Notes: generated by a model from the sequence alone, not told the origin. Counted from the first letter of the stretch, positions 45,808-58,071 are shown. The stretch: 64,000 nucleotides of DNA from Candidatus Flexifilum affinis (GCA_016713325.1 JADJPJ010000023.1:1-64000), one strand, 5' to 3'. Translations and numbers: made by a program.

Positions 45808-45838
45808 ACGGCCGCCCCGCGCGGCCGTTTTGCTTTTT
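45808..45838 (+). terminator. Intrinsic terminator after beta-helix gene 3
   Basis: ACGGCCGC (45808-45815) pairs with GCGGCCGT (45821-45828) and is followed by TTTTGCTTTTT. It separates the beta-helix block from the terminase gene. Confidence 0.85.
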
Positions 45839-45851
45839 CCAAGGAGTGTGC

Positions 45852-47275
45852 ATGCCGGAAGGCCAAATCGCGACCCTCGCCAGTACGCTGGAGATCCCAC
45901 CCTCTGGGGAAGCGTTCACCCGTTTCAAGCAGTCCGTGTGGGACCACTACGCCCACGCCCCTCACCTGGCGCTCATCGACGCGGCGCTGGCCGGTGTGGC
46001 GCACGCCGTCGAATCGGGCGGGGAGCTTCGCGGGCGCCGGCTGATGATCTTCACGCCGCCCCGCCACGGCAAATCGATGACCGTCGGGCGGCTGTTCCCG
46101 GCCTGGTTCCTGGGCCGCCACCCCGACCAGCGCGTCCTGCTGATCAGCTACGCGGCGGCCATCGTGGTCAGGCACAGCCGCTTCGTCCGCAACCTGATCC
46201 GAACGCCGCGCTTCCAGGGCCTGTTCCCGGAGGTGGCCGTCGCCCGCGACAGCAGCAGCGTCGGGTCGTGGGACATCGCCGGGCGGATGGGCGGCCTGGA
46301 CGCCATGGGCATTCAGGGATCGGTCACGGGCCGCGGCGCGCACCTGCTGGTGATCGATGATCCGGTCAAGAACCAGCAGCAGGCCGAGTCGCCGGATCAG
46401 CAGGAGGCCATCTGGGATTCCTATCGCAGCGATCTCTACACCCGCCTGGAACCGCACGGGGCCGTCGTGCTGATCATGACCCGCTGGGACGAGGGCGATC
46501 TGGCCGGACGGCTGCTGCGTCAGGAGCCGGATGCCTGGCAGGTGCTGCGCCTGCCAGCGCTAGCGGAAGCGACGGCGCCTGCCGAAGAGGGGATCGATCC
46601 GCTGGGGCGGGCGGCGGGGGAAGCGCTGTGGCCGGCGCGCTACCCGGCAGAAGAACTGGCGGGCATCCGCGCGACCATCGGGGCGCGGGCCTTCGCCGCC
46701 CTCTACCAGCAGCGGCCCATTCCCCAGGAGGGGGTGCTGTTCACGTCGTCGTGGATCGAGTCGTTCCGGCTGGTGACGGCGCCGCCGCTGGCGCGCGTGG
46801 TCGTCGGCGTCGATCCGGGCCGCCTCGTCGGGTTCGGACAGCGCCGAGACGGGGATCGTCGTGGCCGGCATCGACGCGCAAACGCCGCCCCCATGCCTAC
46901 GTCCTGCACGACGCCAGCCTGCGCGGCACGCCGGATCGCTGGGCGCGGGCGGCGCTGCATCGCCCTGGAGCACTGGGACGCCTCCGCCTGATCGTGGAGA
47001 CCAACCAGGGCGGCGACATGGCCATCCACACCCTGCACGCTCCACCCGTCGGCGCCGATCAAGCGCGCCCACGCCGCCAGGGGCAAGGTGCTGCGCGCCG
47101 AGCCGATCGCGGCCCTCTACGAACAGGGGCGGGTGCATCACGTCGGGGTGCTTGCGACGCTGGAGACGCAGATGGTCGGCTGGATGCCGGGCATGCCCTC
47201 GCCGGACCGGCTGGATGCGCTGGGTGGGCGCTCTCGGATCTGCTGCTGACGGGGAAAGGGGTGGGTCTGCGGTAG
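45852..47275 (+). pseudogene. Phage-type terminase large subunit, multiple frameshifts
   Basis: AAGGAG precedes the ATG at 45852. The intact first ~325 residues have the ATPase motifs TPPRHGKS (Walker A, ~77) and LLVIDDPVKN (Walker B, ~172) and the nuclease start VVVGVDPG (~322). After ~46825 the frame breaks about six times (near 46828, 46890, 46966, 46985, 47046 and 47224). Correcting one base at each gives a continuous nuclease domain: SDSAETGIVVAGIDAQ, HAYVLHDASLRGTPDRWARA, LIVETNQGGDMAIH, IKRAHAARGKVLRAEPIAAL, ending [13 protein letters not shown] at 47275. No other phage gene is present. It may be a lone terminase, as a domesticated gene or prophage relic. The indels may be errors, since neighbouring genes have them too. 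Confidence 0.8.
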
Positions 47276-47296
47276 GGCAGAGGCAGGGTAAGGGCC

Positions 47297-47314
47297 GAGG
47301 GCACATTGGCCCTC
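47297..47314. repeat. Hairpin with ACATTG loop
   Basis: GAGGGC-ACATTG-GCCCTC, another member of the ACATTG-loop hairpins seen at 29664 and 57075 with different stems. It lies between the convergent terminase and ClpC genes. Confidence 0.6.
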
Positions 47315-47382
47315 CCGTACGCTATTACGGGTATGAAGAGAAGAACCAACTGTTCGCCTGTTACAATTACTGGTACTCGATC

Positions 47383-49835
<2,453 letters not shown>

Positions 49836-50063
49836 GGTGACTGGGCCCTGTTGACGCTTGCGTACCTAAGCTCAAGTCTGGCAGTCTAACCTCTCAACAT
49901 AAAAACTACGTTGGCGCAGAAGTCTCGAGAATCCGCACGGGATGGCGACGCCAACCGGGCGGCTTTTATATCGAATTTTCGACACTCCGTCGTCGTGTTC
50001 GCGGTCCCCTCAATCTGCTAGGGACGCGCTTACTGCGCGTCCGCCAGCACAGCGGCACCTGGT
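49836..50063. other. Short intergenic region with a GGACGCGC hairpin
   Basis: 228 bases upstream of clpC. A hairpin GGACGCGC-TTACT-GCGCGTCC lies at 50022-50042, of the GTAGGGRCG type. A promoter for clpC should be here but was not resolved. Confidence 0.4.
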
Positions 50064-50405
50064 TCAATGATCCCCTTGCGGCGCTCCGGCCTGCCCGAAG
50101 TTGGCCGCCAGCAGCGAAAAGTCCGCAATGTTGACGATATTGTCGTCGTTGGCGTCGCCAACATCAGCGTGCGGGAGATCGACCCGATTGCGCCGTATTT
50201 ATCCAGGGTGAGTTTGCGGCAGTTCTGGAGTCGTCACCACATTCCTCTCGGTGACAATGCCGCTGAGGATGCTGGCATCGTCCGCGCTCAGGCGAGCGAT
50301 GGACAGAGGAAAGGCGCGCAGGTCGAAAGTAAAGCAGGCCAGCAGGGTGAGGATGAGGAAGCAGGCGCGTTTGTTCACGGCGATAGTTGCTCGCCTCGGT
50401 GTCAT
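50064..50405 (-). pseudogene. Small secreted dockerin-like protein, frame broken
   Basis: The ATG at 50405 overlaps the stop of the upstream gene (ATGA), indicating coupled translation. A signal-like segment (RACFLILTLLACFTFDLRAF) follows. The first frame ends at a TAA near 50197; a shifted frame continues LTLDKYGAIGSISR, and the first frame then resumes with DVGDANDDNIVNIADFSLLAANFGQAG and stops at 50064. That last part is one dockerin-like repeat, nearly the same as those of the beta-helix proteins (NNVVNIGDFSLLAANFGQ). Two compensating indels would give a ~114-residue protein. It is third in the series with the Trp-rich protein and the membrane protein. Confidence 0.6.
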
Positions 50406-51283
50406 TCTGTGGTCTCAGCAGGGACAATGGCTTCAGCCGGTTCCAGAATCAGCTCCGTGGTGGTGTTGGCGGGCGCGACGCCGGCTTCCACCTGGCTAAG
50501 GCGGGCAGCGCGCAGCGAGAACCCCAACCGCTCGATCAGCCCGGCCAGGGCATCGGCGATCTGGGCATAGGATGTCTCACTCAGGCCCCACTCGCGGCTG
50601 AACTCAACCTCGGTGTCGCGCAGCTCGTTGACGAACCAGCCGCTCAGCCGCAGATCGCGCATGCCGCTCTTGTTGACCGACCGGCCCAGCCCCGCCTCGG
50701 CCACCGTCACCCGGCCGCTCACCTTGATCACGATCGGCGCGACCTCCAGCCGGAGCAGCCGCAGGTCCAGCCGATCCCTCCTCTTCCGCCCCGGAACAGA
50801 TCGCCCCCAGTACCTTTCTTGACGACCGAGATCGCCCATTCTTCGCCAGGGTCACTTTCGCTGCGGGCGACCCGTTCCAGGACAGAGGCAATCTCCAGGA
50901 TGGCGATGCGGCGGGAGCGGCGGAGACCCCCGACGACCAGCGGCGCGAAGGTCAGTGCCAGCCAGACGGCGAGGACGATCGGTACGGCCGCGAACGGTTC
51001 GAGGGCGAAGGACAGGATCGCCAGCAGGACGAGGGTCATGATCACCGCCAGCAGAATGCCGTTGAGCACCAGCAGGCGCAGCGCACTCGACGACTTGGGG
51101 CTGTCCGGCTCGCCTTCCTGGGCCAGATCGCGCTTCAGGGCGCGCATGTTTGCGTAGTAGGTCTCGACATCCACCCCACGGGAACGACGCCGCGCCATCC
51201 AGCGCAGCGCGACGTTGACCGTGAGGAGGGAGAGCAGCCCGGAGGCCGCTCCCGATCAGGCTGAGGATCATCGTCTGACTCAT
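50402..51283 (-). pseudogene. Membrane protein with three hydrophobic segments, two frameshifts
   Basis: The start at 51283 has AAGGAG six bases upstream. The first segment MSQTMILSLIGS is followed, after a one-base shift near 51245, by SGLLSLLTVNVALRWMARRRS. Then come two helices (LRLLVLNGILLAVIMTLVLLA and FAAVPIVLAVWLALTFAPLVVGGL), a basic stretch, and a cytoplasmic-looking domain. A second shift near 50780 leads into RLDLRLLRLEVAPIVIKVSG and the end IVPAETTE at 50402. The corrected product is ~293 residues. I do not recognise a family. It lies 53 bp after the Trp-rich gene and overlaps the dockerin-like gene. Confidence 0.65.
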
Positions 51284-51336
51284 GACAGTCTCCTTGCGCC
51301 TGCCCACCAGGCGTTGTTTGATACGCGTTGTGGGCC

Positions 51337-53541
51337 TTATCGTTTCGACGAAAGCATGCCCCGAATGACCTGCGCGGTATGGCGGATATCCCCGGCAACC
51401 GTCGCCCGTAGTTCTCGAATGGGTCGGACCAGATCGGCCCAGGACGCGCGAAGCTGCGTCTTGACCCGCCCCACAAAGGCGCGGATCTGCGCCATGATTT
51501 GCAGGCGGTAGCTCCGCAGAGTCGTGACGATTCGCGTCCACACGGCGCGGATGTCGGCTCGAAACTGAGCCCACAGCGCCTTGATCTGCGCCCAGATAGC
51601 GCGCATGACTGCCGCCAGCCAGGCGCGCACGGCGATCACCACCTGCCGGACCATTCGCCATGCAGAGCGGATCGCCGCCATCACGGAGCGCCAGATCTCC
51701 AGCGCGAACCGCGCCAGGCTCCCCAGCAGCGCCGCGAATATGTGCCGAACCGCCATGAAGATGCGAACGAGTCCCTGTTGTGCCCATCTGATCCCGGCGG
51801 CAAGGGTATGCCACGCCCAGGCGGACGCGCGCCAGATCGGCGTGACGACGGCGGAGATGAGACGACGATGCCGTTTCCACACCCAGCGGACCCCGGCGGT
51901 GATGGTGTGCCAGGCCCAGGCGGACGCGCCAGATCGGCGTCACAATGGCGGAAGTGATGCGGATGATCCACTGCCACACCCAGCGGACGCCGGCGGTGAT
52001 GGTGTGCCAGGCCCAGGCGGACGCGCGCCAGATCGGCGTGACGACGGCGGAGATGAGACGCACGATGCCGTTCCACACCCAGCGGACCCCGGCGGTGATG
52101 GTGTGCCAGGCCCAGGCGGACGCGCGCCAGACAGGTGTGAGCAAGAACGAGACGACGCGGACGATGCCGTGCCACACCCAGCGGACCGCCGCAGCCATTC
52201 CGTTTCGCACCGAGATCAGCGCCCGGCCGATTGACCGCAGCAGCGCGGCGGCGCCCTGCACCACGAGGCTCCAGAGTTGGCGGAGGCCGGTGATCAGCCC
52301 GTGCCACAGGCTCACCAGGGCGCGCCAGCCGAGCGTCATCCAGCTTCGCAAGGCGCGGACCGCCTGCACCAGACCGCGCCACAAGGTGCGCAAAGCGACC
52401 ACCACCCCATGCCAGACGGTGACCACGCCGCGCCACCCCGTTCGAATGACGGTGGCGATCCAGGTGCGAATGGCCGCCCCGAGGCGCGCCACCGCCTGCC
52501 AGATCCGGCGGACACCGGCGACCAGCGGGGTCCAGACCATCAGGAAGAGGTGGTGAAGCGCGGTCAACCCGCCGGCCACCCAACCCCAGACCGTCCGGGC
52601 AATGGTTTGCACGACGTACCCCATCCAGCGAAACAGTCGCACCACCGGCGAGAACAGCCAGTGGAGGAAGCGTCCAATGCCGTCGAACACCCATTGGATG
52701 GCGGCAGCAATCTGCTCGAACACCCAGGTGATGGCCTCGCCAATACGCTCCAGTGCCGATCCGATTGCGCGGCCGATAGCGTGCCAGATACGGGTGACGG
52801 CATGGCGCAGCCCGGCCGTCATCTGCCACAAGAAAAGAAGGATGCGGACCAGGTAGCGCGGAAGCGAGGCCAGCCAGCCCCACGCCATCTTCAGCGCAGC
52901 GACGATCCAGGTGCCGAGCTGAGCCAGCAGAGGGGCGAGCGCCGCCGCGGCCGCGACGAGCAGCCGCCGTGCGTTGTGCATGCACCAGCGTTCCGCGTTG
53001 ACGACGGCGCGCCCCAGAGCCGCCGCCGAGGCCACGCCCAACTGCACCAGCGCCCACAGTCCAAGAGCCGGCACGGTGACGGGGAAGGCGGCCACAGTCA
53101 TTTCCCGGTTGTGCCAGGGGGTTGGCGCATTCTGCGGCCCGCACAGCGCATAGGCGGCCACGCGAAGCGCCAGGCCTTCGATCAGGTACACGCCATAGAG
53201 CAGCGCCGATCCCACCAGGGCGTAGATCACCAGCGGGATCATCTTCTTCTCAACCGGCCTGGCCGGCGCGGCTGCTTCGAGCGTGTTTTCGTTGAAGGTT
53301 GCGACGGGTGGAGGAAATTCGCCCAGCGGCTCGACCGCTTCAGGCGGTTCTGGCGAGATTGGCGCGTCAGAGATGTTCGTGTCTGCCTCTGGCGGCCCCG
53401 CAGAAGGTTCTGTCTCGTCGGGCGGGCTGTCCGGCATGGGTCGGTCGATGGGTCCCCATTCCGCTGCAGATTCCGGGCTGATCGGGGAGGTTCTCCGGAA
53501 TCCCCTCAATGACCTGGTGGGTCTCTCTCCTGCTTCAACAT
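51337..53541 (-). pseudogene. Trp/Arg-rich repeat membrane protein, frameshifted
   Basis: A long frame runs from 53569, but GAGGAGG lies before an ATG at 53541 whose frame joins it after one or two indels near 53500. A Pro/Glu-rich N-terminus is followed by one or two membrane helices (LVIYALVGSALLYGVYLIEG). Then come several hundred residues of Trp, Arg, Val and Leu in near 11-residue steps (VVVALRTLWRG, LVQAVRALRSW, LITGLRQLWSL), like amphipathic helices that lie on membranes. Four 33-residue near-identical repeats (ending TPIWRASAWAWHT) lie at 51781-52140. A 2-base deletion near 51929 and smaller indels near 51875 break the frame; the tail continues to LSSKR at 51337. Corrected length is ~735 residues. 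I know no family for it. Confidence 0.7.
51781..52140 (-). repeat. Tandem 99 bp repeats inside the Trp-rich gene
   Basis: About four units. Equivalent points fall at 51901, 51998 and 52097, and a more degenerate unit near 51801. Spacing is 99 bp except where one unit lacks two bases (51928-51930), which breaks the frame. Each unit encodes 33 residues. Confidence 0.9.
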
Positions 53542-53778
53542 GTCCGTACCCTCCTCGGCGCATAGCCAATCTGGCGTACTGCCTGTTCAGAAGGTGCCGT
53601 TCGAACGTCGCCTTATTACTGAATCCTAATATATAGAAGGTCGAAGTCTGTAGTGTCGAATGTCATCACCCAGGCCCGGCTTGTCGGGCAGCTTGTCCCG
53701 GTTCAGCGGGACTTGTGCAACGATTTGTCCCGAGACGCGTAGAAAATTGCGCTGCAAGATGTGAAAAGGGGGTATGTA

Positions 53779-55011
53779 ATGAGACTGCACAGGATCGTGC
53801 GTCAGGTTGGGCTGTTCGGGACAGCGCTGGCGCTGCTGGTCGGGGGCGGGGTCTTCGCCCAGGAGAATTCATTCGGGGTCACGTTTCCGCCGCTCTCCGG
53901 AGACTATCCGGTAGGCATGACCATGCGCACCTACACCGACGAGTCGCGGCTGGAGATCTACACCGAGGATGCATCCGATTCGCGTACGATCCCGGTCACC
54001 TTCTACTACCCCGCCGCGCCGGCGGCCAACGAAGTGAGCGGCGTCTATGCCACGCCCGCCGAGGTTGAAGCCTTCACATCGGCGTTGGGCCTGCCGCCGT
54101 TCGTCAGCGACGCCTTTCACCCGAACTTCATCCGTGACGCCGCGGGACAGCCCGCCGAGGGCGGCTATCCCGTCCTGTTGTTCATGCCCGGCCTGGGCAC
54201 GCCGCCGCGCTTCTACGTCTCACTGCTGGAACAGGTCGCGAGCCACGGCTATGTCGTCGCCGTTGTCGATCCGGTCTACAGCACGGCGCTGTCACTGTTT
54301 CCCGATGGCTCCTATGTCGAAGCCGTGCCGCAGGGACTGGACGTCAGCACCCCCGAACTGCGCGACGCACTCGGCGCCTCCTGGGTGAACGACGCGCGCT
54401 TCATCCTTGACACCCTGACCGCCGTCAACGCCGACGATCCGCTGCTTGCCGGACTGTTCGATCTGACGCGCGTCGGCATGTTCGGACACTCGTTCGGCGG
54501 CGCCGCGGCGTTTCAAATGGCGCACGACGACGATCGGGTGCGGGCGGCGATCAACATGGACGGCTCCCCGTTCGGCACAGTGATCGCCGAAGGCGTCGGC
54601 AAACCGATCCTCTACATGCTCTCCGAAGAGGCGAGCGCCGCCAGCACGACCATCACCGACGAGGCGCTGGAAGCGGCCGGAATCACCCGAGAAGCGTTTG
54701 ACGCCATGCTGGCCGAGCAGCTCGCGGACCGCGCCAGCCTGCTGGAGTCTTCGCCGAGCGCCTACCAGTTCGTGCTGGCCGGGTCGAAGCATAATACCTA
54801 TTCTACCGATTCAGGCCTGGCGCGCCGTCTGCTGCCGCTGCTGGTGCCCGAGGAGATGGTCGGCACGATCGAACCGGACCGCGCCGTGAAGGTGATCAGC
54901 GACTATGTGGTCGCCTTCTTCGACCAGCACGTCAAAGGAGAAGCCGTTAGCCTGTTCGATGATCCCAGCACCGATTACCCGGAGGTCACGCTGGAGGTCT
55001 TTGGCTCATAA
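53779..55011 (+). CDS. Secreted alpha/beta hydrolase, PAF-acetylhydrolase/dienelactone-like
   Basis: A 410-residue protein. AAAGGGGG precedes the ATG at 53779. The signal is VGLFGTALALLVGGGVFA. The mature part has the early YPAAPAANE strand, the oxyanion loop LLFMPGLGTPP (~143), the nucleophile elbow GHSFGG (~235-240), Asp in NMDGSPFG and a late histidine in AGSKHNTY. This layout resembles platelet-activating factor acetylhydrolase-like serine esterases. The substrate is unknown. A MITE copy begins right after the stop codon. Confidence 0.88.
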   Translation: MRLHRIVRQVGLFGTALALLVGGGVFAQENSFGVTFPPLSGDYPVGMTMRTYTDESRLEIYTEDASDSRTIPVTFYYPAAPAANEVSGVYATPAEVEAFTSALGLPPFVSDAFHPNFIRDAAGQPAEGGYPVLLFMPGLGTPPRFYVSLLEQVASHGYVVAVVDPVYSTALSLFPDGSYVEAVPQGLDVSTPELRDALGASWVNDARFILDTLTAVNADDPLLAGLFDLTRVGMFGHSFGGAAAFQMAHDDDRVRAAINMDGSPFGTVIAEGVGKPILYMLSEEASAASTTITDEALEAAGITREAFDAMLAEQLADRASLLESSPSAYQFVLAGSKHNTYSTDSGLARRLLPLLVPEEMVGTIEPDRAVKVISDYVVAFFDQHVKGEAVSLFDDPSTDYPEVTLEVFGS

Positions 55012-55013
55012 CC

Positions 55014-55167
55014 TCAGTGAATCACGAAAGTTCACCTGGACCATCAATCGCTGCGTTTTTGAGCCAGCCTCACCCCAAAACTCTAACGACCTTTGCCCCT
55101 CTCCGCACGGAGAGGGGCGGTTGAGCGCAGCGAAACGGGTGAGGTTGAGTAATCCGTGATTCGCTGA
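55014..55167 (-). mobile_element. MITE-like element, copy 2 (154 bp)
   Basis: The ends are TCAGTGAATCACG and CGTGATTCGCTGA (one mismatch). ACC flanks both sides (55011-55013 and 55168-55170) as target duplication; the first A is also the last base of the hydrolase stop codon. The inside is the same as copy 1 read in reverse, including the CCCCTCTCC-GCAC-GGAGAGGGG hairpin. Confidence 0.85.
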
Positions 55168-55174
55168 ACCTGAG

Positions 55175-55212
55175 TGTTCCGCCTCCCCGGCGCGCGCCGG
55201 GGAGGCGGAACA
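55175..55212. terminator. Perfect 38 bp palindrome downstream of the hydrolase
   Basis: TGTTCCGCCTCCCCGGCGC is followed directly by its complement, with no spacer. It could end transcription of the hydrolase, but no T-run follows at once. A TATAAT box for the next gene is at 55256-55261. Confidence 0.6.
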
Positions 55213-55292
55213 TCTGGCGATAATTACTTTTACAAACTTCGTCGCGCAGATTGCATATAATAAGAACGACACCACGCGGATGGATAAAAATC

Positions 55293-56669
55293 ATGAGACT
55301 GCTGTTTCATAAGATGGTTTTTGCTTTTGCAATTGTCTTGATCACGACCGCCTTTGCCTTCTCCGCCGGACCGCTTCCGGCGCAGGATTTCGCCAGCCAG
55401 AACGAGCCGGCGCTGGCGGCCGAACTGCTGGCCCAGGTCAACGCCTGGCGGGTCAGCGAGAGCGTGCCGCCCCTGCGCGTCAACGCCACCCTGGAAGAAA
55501 TGGCCATCGAGCAGGCGGCTTACGTGCGCGGCCGCATGGCAGCGGGCCAGCGAGTCGACAATTTTCACCTCGACTCGCGCGGGCTGGACCCCCAGCAGCG
55601 CGCCTACAGCCTGTACGGCTGGCAGACCTACGGCGACTCGGCGCAGATCGAGATCAGCGAAAATGCCGCCGTCGGCAATGTGCGTTACGCCATCAACTAC
55701 TGGCGCAACTCGGAGATCCACCGCCGCGCCGCGCTCAGCCTGACGTATCGTGAAGTGGGCGTCGCCGCCATCCCCACCGCCAGCGGCGATCGCGTGTTCA
55801 TCATCGTCTTCGGCGCGCGACCCGGCGTGCTGCCGGTGATGGCCGATCCGGGTGGCACGGCGCTCTACATTTCCCGCGAATACTCGCGCTACAGCAGCGC
55901 CCGTACCATCGAGCCGATCGTCCGCCTGTTCAATGCCAACGGCCAGGCGGTCACGCCATCGCAGCCCTGGCGCTATGCCGTGCCCATCCCCGCCAATGCC
56001 GGCGATCGGCTCCTGGTGCTGATCACGGCCGGCGACGCGCAAACCATCGCCCAGGTCGATCTCAAGCAGGATCTGGCGGCCCTTCCGGCGGGCAGCGCTC
56101 CGGTGCTGGCCCCAACCGCCCTCCCGGCGACCGCGACCCCCGCCCCCCCGCGCGCCACGGCGATCCCATCGGCCACGGCGACGAATACGCTGCGCGCCGG
56201 CGTGACGCCCACCAACACGCTCGTCCCCACGGCGACGCTGACGCCCTCGCGCACTCCGACCTTCACGCCGACGCTTCCTCCAACCATCGCGCCGACCGAC
56301 ATGCCGGATCCCGACCTGATCATCACCTACGACCGGGACAGCCTGGTCGTGCGGGCGGTCAGCACTCGGCGGCCAAATCTGACGACCATGCGGCTGATCA
56401 ACGGCGTGGGCAACATCGCCGTGACGCGCTGGCTGCAAATCGCCACCTTCCCGGCCGAATCCTTCCCGCAGAACCAGTGCCTCGTCCTGTACCGCGCCGG
56501 CACCAGCGTGCCCCAACCGTCGGGCTGCGCCTTCGTGCGCAGCGCCATCCAGGTATCCGGCGATCGCGTCTTCTGGATGGCCGGGACGTTCGACGTGCAG
56601 TTCAAGGATCAGGTCAACCGCACCTGTCCGCAGGGGCCGAGCCAGTGCCTGGTCAAGGTTGGAGGGTAA
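55293..56669 (+). CDS. Secreted CAP/SCP-domain protein with Thr/Pro linker
   Basis: A 458-residue exported protein with the signal VFAFAIVLITTAFAFSAGP. The CAP domain (~35-165) has LLAQVNAWR, a glutamate in SENAA and RNSEIHRRA, the usual CAP landmarks though the first histidine motif is weak (FHLDSRG). Residues ~265-355 are a Thr/Pro/Ala linker (LVPTATLTPSRTPTFTPT). The C-terminal ~100 residues (LIITYDRDSLVVRAVS to KVGG) form a cysteine-bearing domain I have seen behind similar linkers in Chloroflexota, with no known function. TATAAT at 55256 is a likely -10 box. Confidence 0.87.
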   Translation: MRLLFHKMVFAFAIVLITTAFAFSAGPLPAQDFASQNEPALAAELLAQVNAWRVSESVPPLRVNATLEEMAIEQAAYVRGRMAAGQRVDNFHLDSRGLDPQQRAYSLYGWQTYGDSAQIEISENAAVGNVRYAINYWRNSEIHRRAALSLTYREVGVAAIPTASGDRVFIIVFGARPGVLPVMADPGGTALYISREYSRYSSARTIEPIVRLFNANGQAVTPSQPWRYAVPIPANAGDRLLVLITAGDAQTIAQVDLKQDLAALPAGSAPVLAPTALPATATPAPPRATAIPSATATNTLRAGVTPTNTLVPTATLTPSRTPTFTPTLPPTIAPTDMPDPDLIITYDRDSLVVRAVSTRRPNLTTMRLINGVGNIAVTRWLQIATFPAESFPQNQCLVLYRAGTSVPQPSGCAFVRSAIQVSGDRVFWMAGTFDVQFKDQVNRTCPQGPSQCLVKVGG

Positions 56670-57186
56670 AGACGACAGCGCGGTCTCGAGACTGCGGGGG
56701 ATGTCTGCTAAACGGTTTATTTCGGACGGACACGGGTCCGCCCACGCTCGTCCCCGTCGAACAGGTCGGTAAGGCCCGCACGGGGCGACACATGGGTCGC
56801 CCCCTACACCCTACGGTGGGTGGTATGGGCGGGACAGTATGCCCGCCCATAGGCATTACCTTAAGGATTTTTCTCCCCTCCCCACGATGTGGGTAATGCA
56901 TAGCTCCATGCTGGAGAGGGAGCTTGATCCCGTCCACAAGATCGGGGATCTTCGCGATCCATCCCCGCTCTATGCCGAGGTTGCGCGCACGCTTGCGTGG
57001 GGGGCAGCGCTAGCCTTCACAAACGCGCTCTGAGAAGTGAGAAACGAGAGCGTGATTGCACTAGACCATGTTGCGGGTGGGCACATTGGCCCACCCCAAC
57101 GGCACGCATTGCACCATCCAAGGGTGTAGGGACGCACCCGTGTGTGCGTCGAAAGCCATTTGCCCGGTGCGTCCGTCGCCTCCCTC
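56670..57186. repeat. Gene-free region with at least four GTAGGG-type hairpins
   Basis: 517 bases without a gene. Hairpins: 56782-56803 (GGGGCGAC/GTCGCCCC, loop ACATGG), 56824-56851 (TATGGGCGGG/CCCGCCCATA), 57075-57096 (GGGTGGGC/GCCCACCC, loop ACATTG) and 57131-57150 (GACGCAC/GTGCGTC). A CTCCCCTCCCC...GGAGAGGGAG repeat relic lies near 56873-56925. It separates the CAP gene from a convergent gene. Confidence 0.75.
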
Positions 57187-58062
57187 TCAATACAACGCCA
57201 TCGTATGCCGCAGGGCGAGGCGGGCCAAGTCCTTGTCGCCGTCGATTTTTGCCAGCCCCTGGTCCAGTACCTGCTGCGTCGGAATGCGCCCCGACGCCAG
57301 CCGGTTGAATTCCAGCACCTCCATTGTCAGCGCGGCCTCCGCCGGCCGATCCCCGCCCGCGGTCCACTCGCCGCCCGCCTTCCCGGTCAGGTGCAGCGTG
57401 ACGGCGCGGCCGCCGAGCTTCGCCTTGTACCGGCGGTCAACGTCGCGCACCACCAGGGCCACGATGCGACCGTCGTGCTCGGCGGTCTGGATCATTTCAC
57501 GGCCGGTCGCGCGGGCGATGTCGGCCCGGTGCATCCACATATCGCGCGTGTAGATGCTGTCGATCAGCTCGGCGACGGTGAACGGTTGGTCATACCCCGG
57601 CGCCATCATGCGCATCCAGCGCAGCACGGCCGGAAAGCGCTGCCGCCCGGCCAGCGATCGCTCCATGTTGTCGCGAATCTCGGCGATCAGTTCGGCCAGC
57701 GACCAGCGCGCCCGTTGGTCGACCATCCGCTGATTGGCGGCGTCGAGCAGGTTCATACCCCGCGCCGAGTAGTCGCGGAATTTAAGCGGATTGAACTGAT
57801 CCATCAGCGTTTCGCGGGCGCTGGTCAAGCCGAGCACGTGCGCCCCCTGATGCGCAATGATGTCCTTGACCGACCACAGCGCGCAGTCGGTCGGCTGGGC
57901 CAGGTCCTCTGGCGTCAGAGTCTCAATCAGCGCCAGGAAGCGCTCCAGCTCGACGCGGGCCAGCGGGATGACCTCCTCGCGGGCGAGCTTCGGTATGGCC
58001 CCGGCGCTCTGCGGCCGAGTCTGCGCGGCAAAGGGGACAGAGACAGCAACCTGCGGGTTCAT
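57187..58062 (-). CDS. Maleylpyruvate isomerase-like (DinB-superfamily, thiol-dependent) protein
   Basis: A 291-residue protein. The N-terminal four-helix domain has ELERFLALIETLTPEDLAQP, CALWSVKDIIAHQGAHVLGL (first metal histidine) and RDMWMHRADIARATG (later histidines), as in the mycothiol-dependent maleylpyruvate isomerase and DinB group. The C-terminal part resembles the SCP2-like end of such proteins. AGGAG before the ATG overlaps the TetR stop, so the two genes are cotranscribed. The thiol cofactor and substrate are unknown. Confidence 0.82.
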   Translation of the reverse strand: MNPQVAVSVPFAAQTRPQSAGAIPKLAREEVIPLARVELERFLALIETLTPEDLAQPTDCALWSVKDIIAHQGAHVLGLTSARETLMDQFNPLKFRDYSARGMNLLDAANQRMVDQRARWSLAELIAEIRDNMERSLAGRQRFPAVLRWMRMMAPGYDQPFTVAELIDSIYTRDMWMHRADIARATGREMIQTAEHDGRIVALVVRDVDRRYKAKLGGRAVTLHLTGKAGGEWTAGGDRPAEAALTMEVLEFNRLASGRIPTQQVLDQGLAKIDGDKDLARLALRHTMALY

Positions 58063-58071
58063 GGCGCACTC

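Noticed and set aside
45846..47275. Prophage
   Set aside because: Only a terminase gene is present; no capsid, portal, tail, integrase or lysis gene was found in the window.
51781..52140. CRISPR-like repeat
   Set aside because: The 99 bp units are coding, contiguous and without spacers.
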